Part shown: positions 51,028 through 60,902 of the stretch, piece after piece
How the letters are laid out: each line of letters starts with the position of its first letter
How positions within the stretch are numbered: position 1 is the first letter of the stretch
NCBI GenBank assembly: GCA_965202915.1
Contig: OZ241847.1
Coordinates: 744,001 to 808,000, forward strand
Source: G965202915 sp965202915
GTDB taxonomy: Bacteria; Pseudomonadota; Gammaproteobacteria; Eutrophobiales; Eutrophobiaceae
Direction: 5' to 3'
DNA length: 64,000 nt
The notes under the pieces: generated by a model
Told to the model about the DNA's origin: nothing
Database searches by the model: none
Seen by the model: the letters and a program-made list of their open reading frames with translations, nothing else
Program-made: the position numbers and the translations under genes

Positions 51028-52763
51028 ACGCCATATCCAAAAAAATCGTTCGCCGCGTCATACCAGGAGACAGTGCCCTGCCGGATGATCTGCATCCGAT
51101 ATTAAAACGCATCTATGCCGCGCGTCAGGTGCAGTGCCTACAAGAACTGGATTATTCACTGAAACACCTGCTCCCTTACCACCGTCTAAAAGGCATCGAT
51201 GCCGCGGTTGATTTGCTGGAACAAGGGCTAAGACAAGGGCAACGTATGCTTATCGTTGCTGATTTTGATACCGATGGGGCAACAAGCTGCGCACTGGCAA
51301 TACGAATATTAAAACAAATGGGGGCAAACAATATCAGCTATATTGTGCCCAACCGGTTTGAACACGGCTATGGCCTAAGCCCGGAAATCATCGATGAGGC
51401 CGCAAAGTACGATCCCGATCTAATCATTACGGTCGATAATGGCATCTCCAGTAATATCGGCGTTGATCATGCCCATGCATTGAATATCAAAGTGCTCATT
51501 ACCGACCACCACCTGCCGGCGGCAGTATTGCCCGATGCCGATGCAATCGTCAATCCTCAGCAACGTGGAGATGAATTTCCAAGCAAATGCCTGGCCGGCG
51601 TCGGGGTCATATTCTATGTTTTGCTGGCGTTGCGGGCAAGACTGCGCGAATGCCACTGGTTTGAGGACAATGATCGGCCGCCACCAAACCTGGCGCACTA
51701 TCTCGATCTTGTTGCACTGGGCAGCGTCGCGGATATGGTGCCTCTGGATAGAAATAACAGGATTATCGTGGCCCGGGGACTGGCTCGCATTCAATCCGGC
51801 CAGGGCAATCCGGGGATACAAGCATTACTCCGGGTCGCGGGTAAAACCCCGGCCACTATTACCGCAACCGATCTGGGTTTCGCCATTGCTCCCCGACTCA
51901 ATGCCGCCGGCCGCCTGAGCGATATGTCCGTGGGAATAGAAACCCTGCTCAGTGACGACCGGGAGACGGTATTAAGCCATGCCAAACAACTGGATGCCCT
52001 GAACAGGGAACGGCGCAAAATCCAGGCCGGGATGCAGGAACAGGCCCTGGCCGTGATCGACCAAACAATGGTTGAATCGACCAACGGTTCGCCCACCGGG
52101 ATTTGCTGGTTTAATCCGGAGTGGCACGCCGGCATAGTCGGGCTGGTTGCCGGCAAACTCAAAGACCACTTTCACCGGCCCGCGATTATCTTTGCCCGGG
52201 AGCGGGACAAGCTGATTAAAGGCTCGGCCAGATCGGTGGCGGGGATACATATTCGTGACGTCATCGAGTGTATAGCGACCAGAAACCCGGGGCTGATCAT
52301 TCGTTTCGGCGGTCATGCAATGGCCGCGGGGCTGACCGTTGCCGAGGAAAAATTTGAGGCATTCCAATCCGCTTTTTACCGCGTTGTGCCGGAATTCTGC
52401 GATGCGGACCTGTTATCCCCGGATCTGCTGACCGACGGGGAACTACCGGCGGATATGCTGACCGTGGAATTTGCCGGTTTATTACAGGCAAACGGGCCCT
52501 GGGGACAGGCCTTTCCTGAGCCCTGTTTTGATGGCAAATTCAATATTATCAACCAGCGTCTCGTGGCCGGCAAACATTTAAAACTGGCGTTAAAGATGAA
52601 CGACTGCGCGCCGATTGTTGATGCCATCGCATTTAATATCCACGACCAGGCGCGGCCCGAACCGCTTAACCCTATCCGGGCCGCTTACCGACTGGCCATC
52701 GATGACTACCAGGGACAAAAATCACTACAATTGATTATTGAGCAACTCGAGCCCTGTCCCTAG
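51024..52763 (+). CDS. recJ: Single-stranded-DNA exonuclease RecJ
   Basis: 579 aa. DHH-superfamily motifs: ADFDTDGATSCALAIRIL (I), DPDLIITVDNGI (II), ITDHHLPAAVLPDADAIVNP (DHH motif), VALGSVADMVPL (IV), and DHHA1 with GLVAGKLKDHF and IRFGGHAMAAGLTV. A 5'-to-3' exonuclease used in RecF-pathway recombination and repair. Confidence 0.96.
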   Translation: MNAISKKIVRRVIPGDSALPDDLHPILKRIYAARQVQCLQELDYSLKHLLPYHRLKGIDAAVDLLEQGLRQGQRMLIVADFDTDGATSCALAIRILKQMGANNISYIVPNRFEHGYGLSPEIIDEAAKYDPDLIITVDNGISSNIGVDHAHALNIKVLITDHHLPAAVLPDADAIVNPQQRGDEFPSKCLAGVGVIFYVLLALRARLRECHWFEDNDRPPPNLAHYLDLVALGSVADMVPLDRNNRIIVARGLARIQSGQGNPGIQALLRVAGKTPATITATDLGFAIAPRLNAAGRLSDMSVGIETLLSDDRETVLSHAKQLDALNRERRKIQAGMQEQALAVIDQTMVESTNGSPTGICWFNPEWHAGIVGLVAGKLKDHFHRPAIIFARERDKLIKGSARSVAGIHIRDVIECIATRNPGLIIRFGGHAMAAGLTVAEEKFEAFQSAFYRVVPEFCDADLLSPDLLTDGELPADMLTVEFAGLLQANGPWGQAFPEPCFDGKFNIINQRLVAGKHLKLALKMNDCAPIVDAIAFNIHDQARPEPLNPIRAAYRLAIDDYQGQKSLQLIIEQLEPCP

Positions 52764-53090
52764 TATGGAGCGTTTTGCCATCGGGATGAATGTGGTTTTG
52801 CCAATGATTTTGTGAATTGCAACCTCAGCGTGCACAATGAATGGTTTGTATATTCCATTGGCCATAGTAAGGTGCGGCAACTTCACTTACTGGCGCACAC
52901 GGGAAATGCGATGAGCCTTGACGGTAAAGAATATCGCTAACACAAGTATTTGGGGGGAGAAATGAAAGGAAATCAAGTGCGATCTCCCTGCATTGGTTAT
53001 TATGGGCCGATGATATTTGATCGCAACCGGATTGACTCGCCCGGCCCGCATTCGCTAATCCGGCGGGTCGATAGGTAAACGGCCTGAGAA
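52764..53090. other. Intergenic, about 330 bp
   Basis: Between recJ and the histidine kinase. No convincing gene, RNA or repeat. It must contain the promoter of the downstream signalling genes. Confidence 0.4.
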
Positions 53091-55085
53091 TTGGATGCCG
53101 AGGGAATGAATATCCGATACGCAAACGTCGCAAAATACCAGGATACGGACTTTCCGGGCATCCTGACACTGGCTATTGTCAGCATATGTGTATCGCCGTT
53201 CATCTTAATCATGTCAGGGGTTGATTTGGGTCATGCACAACCTCATCCGCATTTAAATGAATGGGCGGTGGCACCCCCCGACGTCCAAAACGGTGCTAAA
53301 TTCACAAATTCAATTGGCATATTGACTCATACCATCCTGGAATGGGGGGGCTTCATTGTGGCCATATTTACTGCGATTTTAGCCTTTACCCATTACAATG
53401 TTACTGATAACCCCGTTACCCCCATCATCGCAGCGGCACTTTTTTGTACCGGCTGTATAGATGCCTTTGGCATATTGACGGATATGCATTTAGTCGCGGC
53501 AACCTCGGGGCATCACAATGCAACTCCGTTTGCCTGGGCTATATCGAGAATTTTTAATGCATTAATTTTAATGGTTGGGGTGAGCATATTATCTGTTTTT
53601 GGGCATCACACGCGCAGCATTCCAAGTGTGGTGATTCTATCCACTCTGACCCTGTTAATCCTGGCCTATGGCGTCATTCATGTAATTTATCCAAGCAATC
53701 CGATCAGCCAGCACTGGTCGGTTTTGCCTTTGGCCATGTTTTTATTTTGTGGAATAGTCTTGTTTCCCCTCTACTATAATGAATATCCAAGTGTTTTTGC
53801 CTATAGTTTGATCATCGCGATGGTGCCCAATGTGATCGCTGAATTACACATGGTATTCGGCGCCACTCAACTCTTTGACGACCACTTCAATGCGGCCCAC
53901 TTCCTTAAAATCATCGCCTATGCCGTGCCTGTTTTGGGATTAGTCATTGCCGCCGCCAGGACTTATAAAAACAAGGAACTGTATCAGCAGAAATTCATGG
54001 AAGCCGAATTGCAATCGACTGCAATTCTACAAACGGTGCATGACGGCATCGTCACGATCGACGATAAAGGCCAAATACTGATGCTGAACCCTGCGGCCGA
54101 ACAAATCTTTGGATATAGTCAAGATGAGTTGATCGGCAGGAATATGACTATATTGACCCCGGCACCTGAGCAGCAAAGTATCGGTTATTTAAAGCAATAC
54201 CTCGACACGGGAAAGAAAAAAATGATTGGCAGTATCGGTCAGGAAATACTGGCGCTACGCAAAGACGGGACGATCTTTCCGATAGATATATCCGTCGGCA
54301 AAATGTTTACCCAACATAAACATACTTTCACCGCTATTATACGCGATATCACCGAGCGAAAAGCCGCCGAGAAACTGCTACAACAACAAATGCAGGAATT
54401 GAAGCGCAGCAACCAGGAACTGGATCAATTTGCCTATATCGCCTCTCATGACCTACAGGAACCGCTACGCATGGTATCCAGTTATATGCAATTACTGGAA
54501 AGCCGGTATAAAGATCAATTGGATGAGAATGCCCGTGAATTCATCGGCTACGCGGTGGACGGCGCCAAACGGATGCAACTGTTGATCCAGGAACTCCTGA
54601 AATTTTCAAGACTCAATACCAGGGCACAAGAATTCGATTCAGTGAACGCCAATGATCTATATCACTACGCATTGGACAATCTGGCCATGGCGGTTGACGA
54701 AAGCGATACGACGATAACAAAAGAACAATTACCCTCTATATATGGGCACACGGGACAATTACGACAATTATTTCAGAACCTGATTGGTAATGCAGTCAAA
54801 TACCGCGACCCGAAAAAACACAACAAGGTGCACGTCTCGGTTGAGCAAAGCGAGGGCATGTGGCAATTTTGTATTGAGGATAATGGCATTGGTATTCAAT
54901 CTGCATATTACGAAAAAATATTTATTATATTCAAACGCTTACATATCACGTCCGAATATCCGGGGACGGGTATCGGCTTGGCCATCTGTAAAAAAATTGT
55001 GGAAAACCACGGCGGTCGGATCTGGGTGGAATCGGAGTATGGACAAGGCACATGGTTTTATTTTACCATACCGGTAATTGACTGA
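53091..55085 (+). CDS. Membrane hybrid-type sensor histidine kinase with PAS domain
   Basis: 664 aa (a start at Met 53106 is also possible). The first 290 residues form about seven or eight membrane helices (ILTLAIVSICVSPFILIM to VLGLVIAAARTY) with His-rich loops (HPHLNEW, ATSGHHNAT) that could bind metal or haem. Then PAS (TVHDGIVTIDDKGQILMLN), HisKA with the phospho-His in ASHDLQEPLRMVSSYMQ, and HATPase_c (N box FQNLIGNAVKYRD, G1 IEDNGIGIQ, G2 GTGIGLAICKKIVE). No receiver domain is attached; the two following genes encode receivers. Confidence 0.9.
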   Translation: MDAEGMNIRYANVAKYQDTDFPGILTLAIVSICVSPFILIMSGVDLGHAQPHPHLNEWAVAPPDVQNGAKFTNSIGILTHTILEWGGFIVAIFTAILAFTHYNVTDNPVTPIIAAALFCTGCIDAFGILTDMHLVAATSGHHNATPFAWAISRIFNALILMVGVSILSVFGHHTRSIPSVVILSTLTLLILAYGVIHVIYPSNPISQHWSVLPLAMFLFCGIVLFPLYYNEYPSVFAYSLIIAMVPNVIAELHMVFGATQLFDDHFNAAHFLKIIAYAVPVLGLVIAAARTYKNKELYQQKFMEAELQSTAILQTVHDGIVTIDDKGQILMLNPAAEQIFGYSQDELIGRNMTILTPAPEQQSIGYLKQYLDTGKKKMIGSIGQEILALRKDGTIFPIDISVGKMFTQHKHTFTAIIRDITERKAAEKLLQQQMQELKRSNQELDQFAYIASHDLQEPLRMVSSYMQLLESRYKDQLDENAREFIGYAVDGAKRMQLLIQELLKFSRLNTRAQEFDSVNANDLYHYALDNLAMAVDESDTTITKEQLPSIYGHTGQLRQLFQNLIGNAVKYRDPKKHNKVHVSVEQSEGMWQFCIEDNGIGIQSAYYEKIFIIFKRLHITSEYPGTGIGLAICKKIVENHGGRIWVESEYGQGTWFYFTIPVID

Positions 55086-55169
55086 TATACTTAAAGGGTA
55101 AGATCAATATAGTTAGTTTTTATCGATTGTACTAGATAACAAAGGTATTACTTGGCTTAGGGATGAGTG

Positions 55170-55670
55170 ATGGTTGCCATAAAAGGATTTAACAAGATAT
55201 CGGCGGTTATTCTGCTGGTTGAAGACAATGAAGGCGAGGCACGCCTGGTAATGGAGGCATTAAAGGGCGGGAGTCTCAGGGTCGAACTGCGTCACGTGCG
55301 AGATGGCGTGGAAGCGATGCAGTTTTTAAATCACGAAGGCCGTTTCAAAGATGCGTTGCGTCCGGACCTAATTCTGCTGGATTTGAATATGCCCCGCATG
55401 GATGGGCGCGAGGTATTGGACAAAATCCGCAAACAAAATAACCTGAGCAGTATCCCGGTGATCGTATTGACCACCTCGCGCAGTGAGGCCGACGTTATCC
55501 AAAGTTACCGCTTGCAGGCTAATTGTTATATCCCCAAACCGGTCGATTTCGATACGCTTACGGAGGTGATGAATCACATTAAGCAGTTCTGGTTTAATGT
55601 CGCAAGTTTGCCGCACACTGATACGACTATGGAGATGAACATAAAACGTTCATCCTGTTCCATGGGTTAA
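55170..55670 (+). CDS. Single-domain response regulator (Rcp1-like)
   Basis: 166 aa. A receiver domain alone: ILLVEDNEGEARLVMEAL with the acidic pair, phospho-Asp in DLILLDLNMPRMDGREVL, PVIVLTTSRSEAD and Lys in CYIPKPVDF. This is the type that partners phytochrome-like or light/redox kinases. A poorly conserved 30-residue tail follows. Between the kinase and the c-di-GMP regulator, so probably an intermediate of the phosphorelay. Confidence 0.9.
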   Translation: MVAIKGFNKISAVILLVEDNEGEARLVMEALKGGSLRVELRHVRDGVEAMQFLNHEGRFKDALRPDLILLDLNMPRMDGREVLDKIRKQNNLSSIPVIVLTTSRSEADVIQSYRLQANCYIPKPVDFDTLTEVMNHIKQFWFNVASLPHTDTTMEMNIKRSSCSMG

Positions 55671-55796
55671 GCCTGTGTCTGACATAATCCTCATGCATCC
55701 AGTTAATGGCATATATATAGTGTTGCCCGGTCCCATTTTATTGGATTTTGATACAATAAATAATCGGGTATTACCGGAACCAAGCCAACGCCAGCG

Positions 55797-57515
55797 ATGA
55801 CGGACCAGGCAAAAAAGATTCTGTTAATTGAGGACAACGAAGGCGATATCCGACTGTTACAGGAATTGTTAATGGCGACACACAGGGACAAGTTCCTTGT
55901 CGAGCCAGTACGGACCTTACAAGAAGGGATGGAGAAGTTAGAATCACCCGAAGGTGGGTATGAAGCAGTGTTAGCCGATCTTTCATTACCCGATTCTGAT
56001 GACGTCAACATAGTATCGGTTATCCAAAGTTACCAGCCTCAAATGCCGATTATTGTTTTGACCGGACGGGACAGTGATGAATTGGCGATACGGGTTATGC
56101 AAATGGGCGCCCAGGATTATTTGGTAAAAGGTCAGGGAGACGGTCATTTAATATGCAGGGCAATTGGATACGCGATTGAAAGAAAAAAGTCGGAACAAAG
56201 ACTCATTGGTCTGACCCAATATGACAGCCTGACGGGTTTGGCAAATCGTACGCTTTTCCGGAAACAACTCAATCACGCCTTAATAAGAGCCGACAAAAGC
56301 AAATATCCGGTGGCGTTGATATTTATTGATCTCGATCGGTTTAAAAATATCAATGACGCCTTTGGATACGACGCCGGTGATCAATTATTGAAACAGGTGG
56401 GCCAACGATTATCGACTTGTACGTCCGACGGCGACACCATAGCCCGTCTTGGCGGTGATCAATTTACAATAGTATTAGAGGGTACGACAAGTATTGACGA
56501 TGGTGCGCTAATGGCCAGAAAGATCATTAAAATAATGATCAAGCCATTTGACCTAGAAGGACAGGAAGTGTTCGTCACGCCGAGCATTGGCATCACCATA
56601 TACCCGCATGATGGTACCGAGGAACATAATCTGATGGGGAACGCCGATACCGCGATGTGTCGAGCCAAGGAATTGGGACGCAACGGCTACCAGTTCTATA
56701 CCGGTGATATGAACGTCCGGGCGATGGAACGTTTTACCCTGGAAACAAAACTGCGGCGGGCACTGGATAATAACGAATTTAATTTATATTACCAACCCAA
56801 GATCAATATAGAAACAGGTGATATTACCGGTGTGGAGGCATTAATCCGTTGGCAACATCCCACCTTGGGACTGGTCCCTCCGATAAAATTTATTCCCATC
56901 GCGGAAGAAACCGGATTGATTGAACCCATAGGCAGCTGGGTGATATACGAGGCGTGTTCACAAAATGCAAAATGGCAAAGTCAGGGGTACAAACCGATAC
57001 GGATCGCGGTCAACCTGTCGGTCCGACAATTCAGCCGGGTCGACGTCACTGCAACTATTTTGGCCGCGTTGAATCACGCCGGGCTGGGGTCGGAATATCT
57101 TGAAGTCGAGATCACCGAAAGCATGCTAATGGCCGATACCGAAAAAAGTAAAAATATTTTAACGACCTTAAAAGAGCATGGAATTCATATATCAATTGAT
57201 GATTTTGGCACGGGATATTCCTCATTAAATTACCTTAAACACTTTAAGATAGACACGCTCAAGATTGATCAATCATTTATTCATGATATTATTGAAGACC
57301 CGGACGCCGCATCCATGATCATAGCCATAATTGCCATGGGACATAGCCTCAGAATGCGGGTGGTGGCAGAGGGCGTTGAAACAATTGAACAGTTAAATTT
57401 TCTTGCTGAACATGGCTGCAACGAAGTACAAGGCTATTATTATAATAAACCGCTATCGGCAACAGAGTTTACCGATTATTTAAAAGACCGAACCCTCATC
57501 CAATTGTCACAGTAA
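55797..57515 (+). CDS. Receiver-GGDEF-EAL response regulator
   Basis: 572 aa. Receiver (KILLIEDNEGDIRLLQEL; phospho-Asp within AVLADLSLPDSDD), then GGDEF. The signature there reads RLGGDQFTIV, with Gln in place of Glu, so diguanylate cyclase activity is likely reduced or lost. The EAL domain (GVEALIRWQHP, VNLSVRQF, VEITESMLM, ISIDDFGTGYSSLNYLK, IDQSFI, VVAEGVET, EVQGYYY) has its catalytic residues and probably hydrolyses c-di-GMP. Confidence 0.92.
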   Translation: MTDQAKKILLIEDNEGDIRLLQELLMATHRDKFLVEPVRTLQEGMEKLESPEGGYEAVLADLSLPDSDDVNIVSVIQSYQPQMPIIVLTGRDSDELAIRVMQMGAQDYLVKGQGDGHLICRAIGYAIERKKSEQRLIGLTQYDSLTGLANRTLFRKQLNHALIRADKSKYPVALIFIDLDRFKNINDAFGYDAGDQLLKQVGQRLSTCTSDGDTIARLGGDQFTIVLEGTTSIDDGALMARKIIKIMIKPFDLEGQEVFVTPSIGITIYPHDGTEEHNLMGNADTAMCRAKELGRNGYQFYTGDMNVRAMERFTLETKLRRALDNNEFNLYYQPKINIETGDITGVEALIRWQHPTLGLVPPIKFIPIAEETGLIEPIGSWVIYEACSQNAKWQSQGYKPIRIAVNLSVRQFSRVDVTATILAALNHAGLGSEYLEVEITESMLMADTEKSKNILTTLKEHGIHISIDDFGTGYSSLNYLKHFKIDTLKIDQSFIHDIIEDPDAASMIIAIIAMGHSLRMRVVAEGVETIEQLNFLAEHGCNEVQGYYYNKPLSATEFTDYLKDRTLIQLSQ

Positions 57516-57581
57516 CAAACTGGCCCTGATAGTTATTAAAGTGTTATTATTCATTCTTTTTTCGCGTTACATTGGCCTTTC

Positions 57582-58680
57582 ATGTTAGAAATCAATTCCG
57601 CTAAAACACAAATCGGGGATATGCGGCAACGTATCCATGCCCTCAGGGGGTATCTTTGAATACGATAAAAAATGCGAAAGACTCGATGAAATCAAATTAG
57701 AGTTCGAAAACCCGGACAACTGGAATAATCCGGAAAAAGCGCAACAACTTGGTAAAGAGCAAACCAGGCTGGGGCAGATCGTTGAGACCATTCAATCCCT
57801 GCAAAGGGATTTGGATGAAGCCGATAAACTGTTGTTACTTGCAAAACAGGAGCAGGACCCGGACCTGGTTGATTCAATTCTTGACGATCTGAAGCGCCAT
57901 GAAAAAGCCCTGGCCGGGCTTGAATTTCGCCGCATGTTCTCCGGTGAGATGGATCCGAACAACGCCTATGTTGATATTCAGTCCGGTTCCGGTGGCACCG
58001 AGGCCCAGGATTGGGCGGAGATGCTGTTGCGCATGTATTTGCGCTGGGGAGAACAACATGGTTTCGGCACCGATTTAATCCAGGTCTCGGCCGGTGAAGT
58101 GGCCGGTATTAAAAATGCCACCATAAAATATGAAGGCAATTACGCCTATGGCTGGTTACGAACTGAAACCGGGGTGCATCGGCTGGTCAGAAAATCGCCT
58201 TTCGATTCCGGCAATCGGCGCCATACATCGTTTGCGTCGGTCTTTGTATCCTCTGAGATCGATGATAACGTGGAGATAGAGATCAACCCGGCTGACGTAC
58301 GCACCGACACTTACCGGGCCAGCGGAGCGGGCGGGCAACATGTAAATAAAACTGATTCTGCGGTGCGATTAACTCATATTGCCACCGGCATTGTCGTCCA
58401 ATGTCAAAATGATCGTTCCCAATATAAAAACCGGGAACAGGCAATGAAACAATTACGCGCCAAATTATATGAACTTGAAATTCAGAGAATGAACCAGGAA
58501 AAACAGCGACGGGAAGGCAGTAAAGCCGATATTAGCTGGGGTAGCCAGATCCGTTCCTATGTGCTCGATCAGGCCAGGATCAAGGATTTAAGGACCGGGG
58601 TCGAGACCGGCAACACCCAGGCCGTGCTTGATGGGGATCTGGATAAATTTATGGAGGCAAGTTTAAAAGCCGGATTCTAG
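57582..58680 (+). CDS. prfB: Peptide chain release factor 2 with programmed frameshift
   Basis: Read as 57582-57656 joined to 57658-58680. The leader codes 25 residues ending at CTT-TGA; ribosomes shift +1 at CTT to read GAA. The stimulatory AGGGGG (57645-57650) lies at the correct distance upstream, as in E. coli. About 365 residues in all. Contains the GGQ peptidyl-hydrolase motif (SGAGGQHVNKTDS) and the SPF stop-codon recognition motif (KSPFDSG). Terminates at UGA and UAA. Confidence 0.97.
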
Positions 58681-58794
58681 GTGGTATTGAACCGGCAATG
58701 GCCGCCGATGGCGTTACTATGGTCCTGGTGCGCAAGGCTTGGATTGCCCTCAAGGAAAATCCAGGACTTATGCTCCCGGCAATATTGAAGATTT

Positions 58795-60282
58795 ATGAAC
58801 AATAACGATGATGACAATAATCTAATTGCCCGGCGCAGGCAATCTCTGCAACAACTTAGAGGCAATGGCAATGCCTTTCCAAATGATTTCAAACGCGAAC
58901 ATTTCGCCTCGGACCTGCATGCAAACTATGCAGACCACTCTAAGGAAGCGCTGGCAGAAAAATCGATCAAGGTATCGATAGCCGGGCGTATGATGAGCCG
59001 ACGAGTAATGGGCAAGACCGCATTTGCCCATTTGCAGGACACGTCGGCAAAAATCCAACTATACGTTAAACGTGATCAGCTCACCGAGGACGTTTACGCT
59101 GAATTTAAGCGCTGGGATATCGGCGATATTATTGGCGCCGACGGCAGGTTAATGAAAACCAACAAGGGCGAATTAAGCGTCCAGACCGATAATATTCGCC
59201 TGCTCACCAAATCATTACGACCACTACCGGAGAAATTCCATGGTTTAACCGATCAAGAAACGCGTTATCGTCGACGTTATGTCGATCTGATCATGAATGA
59301 AGACACGCGCAAAACCTTTGAATTACGCGCCAAAGTGATCGATTTCATTCGCAATTATTTAACCGAGCGGCGCTTCATGGAAGTCGAAACCCCGATGATG
59401 CATGTGATTCCCGGTGGTGCGAGTGCCCGCCCCTTCACCACTCATCATAACAGCCTTGATATGGCTCTCTACTTGCGTATCGCGCCCGAATTATATCTTA
59501 AACGGCTGGTGATAGGTGGAATGGAGCGGGTTTTTGAAATCAATCGCAGTTTTAGAAACGAGGGCTTATCACCCAAACATAACCCCGAATTCACCATGCT
59601 CGAGTTCTACCAGGCCTATGCCGACTACCATGATATGATGGATATAACCGAAGACCTGATGCGTCGATTAGTCAATGAAGTGGCCGGCTCGGCACAAATA
59701 ACCTACCAGGGACGGAAGTACGATCTAAACCGGCCGTTTACAAGACTGACGGTATTCGATGCAATTCTGCATTTTAATCAAGGCATGACCAAGGATCAGC
59801 TAAGCGACCCGGGGAAAATCCGCGAACTGGCGCGCAACCTCGATATCCCGCTGCAAGACGGTTACGGGCCTGGCAAAATACAAATAGAAATTTTTGAAAA
59901 AACGGTGGAATCCAAACTCATGCAGCCCACTTTTATCACCGCGTATCCGACTGAAGTTTCTCCATTAGCGCGCAAAAATAATGATGATCCCTCCGTGACC
60001 GACAGATTTGAGTTGTTTATTGGCGGCAGGGAAATCGCCAATGGTTTTTCCGAATTGAACGATCCCGAAGATCAAGCCGAGCGTTTCCGTCAACAGGCAC
60101 AAACCAGGGAAGCCGGTGAGGCCAAGGCCCTGCATTTTGACGAAGATTATATCACCGCACTGGAATACGGCATGCCTCCAACCGCCGGAGAAGGAGTGGG
60201 GATCGATCGCTTAGTCATGCTATTGACCGATTCGGCTTCCATCAGAGACGTGATCCTGTTTCCGCATATGCGTCCGATATAG
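58795..60282 (+). CDS. lysS: Lysyl-tRNA synthetase (class II)
   Basis: 495 aa. An OB-fold anticodon-binding domain (SIAGRMMSRRVMGKTAFAHL) is followed by the class II core: motif 1 (FMEVETPMMHVIPGGASARPF), motif 2 (RVFEINRSFRNEGLSPKHNPEFTML) and motif 3 (GMPPTAGEGVGIDRLVMLLT). Follows prfB, the common order. Confidence 0.97.
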   Translation: MNNNDDDNNLIARRRQSLQQLRGNGNAFPNDFKREHFASDLHANYADHSKEALAEKSIKVSIAGRMMSRRVMGKTAFAHLQDTSAKIQLYVKRDQLTEDVYAEFKRWDIGDIIGADGRLMKTNKGELSVQTDNIRLLTKSLRPLPEKFHGLTDQETRYRRRYVDLIMNEDTRKTFELRAKVIDFIRNYLTERRFMEVETPMMHVIPGGASARPFTTHHNSLDMALYLRIAPELYLKRLVIGGMERVFEINRSFRNEGLSPKHNPEFTMLEFYQAYADYHDMMDITEDLMRRLVNEVAGSAQITYQGRKYDLNRPFTRLTVFDAILHFNQGMTKDQLSDPGKIRELARNLDIPLQDGYGPGKIQIEIFEKTVESKLMQPTFITAYPTEVSPLARKNNDDPSVTDRFELFIGGREIANGFSELNDPEDQAERFRQQAQTREAGEAKALHFDEDYITALEYGMPPTAGEGVGIDRLVMLLTDSASIRDVILFPHMRPI

Positions 60283-60443
60283 CGCACCCGGGACCAAGAT
60301 CAAACCATTGCAATAATCAGCAAATAACAAATATTTCACCGCAAGAGAAACTTTTTGGACCGAATAGAGTCAATTATGGTGCATGATCGGGAATACGTAT
60401 TTATTTATTAATGGATGAGTATTTGCCGCATGCACTGTACTTA

Positions 60444-60461
60444 ATAATACAAGTGTATTAT
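60444..60461. promoter_or_regulatory. Inverted repeat upstream of the Cys-repeat peptide operon
   Basis: ATAATAC-AAGT-GTATTAT, perfect 7-bp arms and 4-bp spacer, about 65 bp before the start codon, in the region where a promoter should lie. Likely operator for a dimeric regulator; not a standard Fur box. Confidence 0.4.
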
Positions 60462-60524
60462 CTTAATAGTAGAGTACCCTTTATATGAAGGTTTTTTTAA
60501 TTAGAAATCAGGAGGATTCCTCAA

Positions 60525-60875
60525 ATGTCTGAAAAAAACAAGTTAAAGCCTTTGGCTCTCGCGATGGGCGCAACGTTCGCAGTGGCACTGACCGCCAGCC
60601 CGGTTATCCACGCTGCCGATAATCCCTTCAATATGAATGAATTATCAAATGGCGGCTATATGTTAGCTGAAGGACACGGCGAAGGCAGCTGTGGCGAAGG
60701 CAAGTGCGGCGACAAGAAGGAAGGCGAAGGTAAATGCGGCGAAGGCAAGTGCGGCGAAGGCGAGCACGGCGATAAGATGGAAGGCGAAGGTAAATGCGGC
60801 GAAGGCAAATGCGGCGACAAGAAGGAAGGCGAAGGTAAATGCGGCGAAGGCAAATGCGGCGAAAGCGGTAGTTAA
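60525..60875 (+). CDS. hvfA: Oxazolin-type Cys-repeat precursor peptide (HvfA-like)
   Basis: 116 aa. AGGAGG precedes the ATG. An N-terminal signal peptide (LKPLALAMGATFAVALTASP) is followed by a short linker and then repeats of EGKCG separated by DKKEG. There are seven EGKCG and one EGSCG, eight Cys in all; at one place the Cys unit is replaced by EGEHGDKM. Peptides of this kind are substrates of MNIO (DUF692) enzymes that convert Cys to copper-binding heterocycles. The role is metallophore or copper sequestration. Encoded immediately before its modifying enzyme. Confidence 0.85.
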   Translation: MSEKNKLKPLALAMGATFAVALTASPVIHAADNPFNMNELSNGGYMLAEGHGEGSCGEGKCGDKKEGEGKCGEGKCGEGEHGDKMEGEGKCGEGKCGDKKEGEGKCGEGKCGESGS

Positions 60876-60902
60876 TTGCCAATTTCACTTTAGTACTTCC
60901 TA

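Noticed and set aside
57657..57659. TGA in prfB as a nonsense mutation or error
   Set aside because: The context is the conserved programmed frameshift site.
60690..60870. 45-bp repeats and an open frame on the opposite strand
   Set aside because: The repeats are explained by the EGKCG peptide on the plus strand, and the antisense frame is a by-product of the repeat codons with no ribosome binding site.
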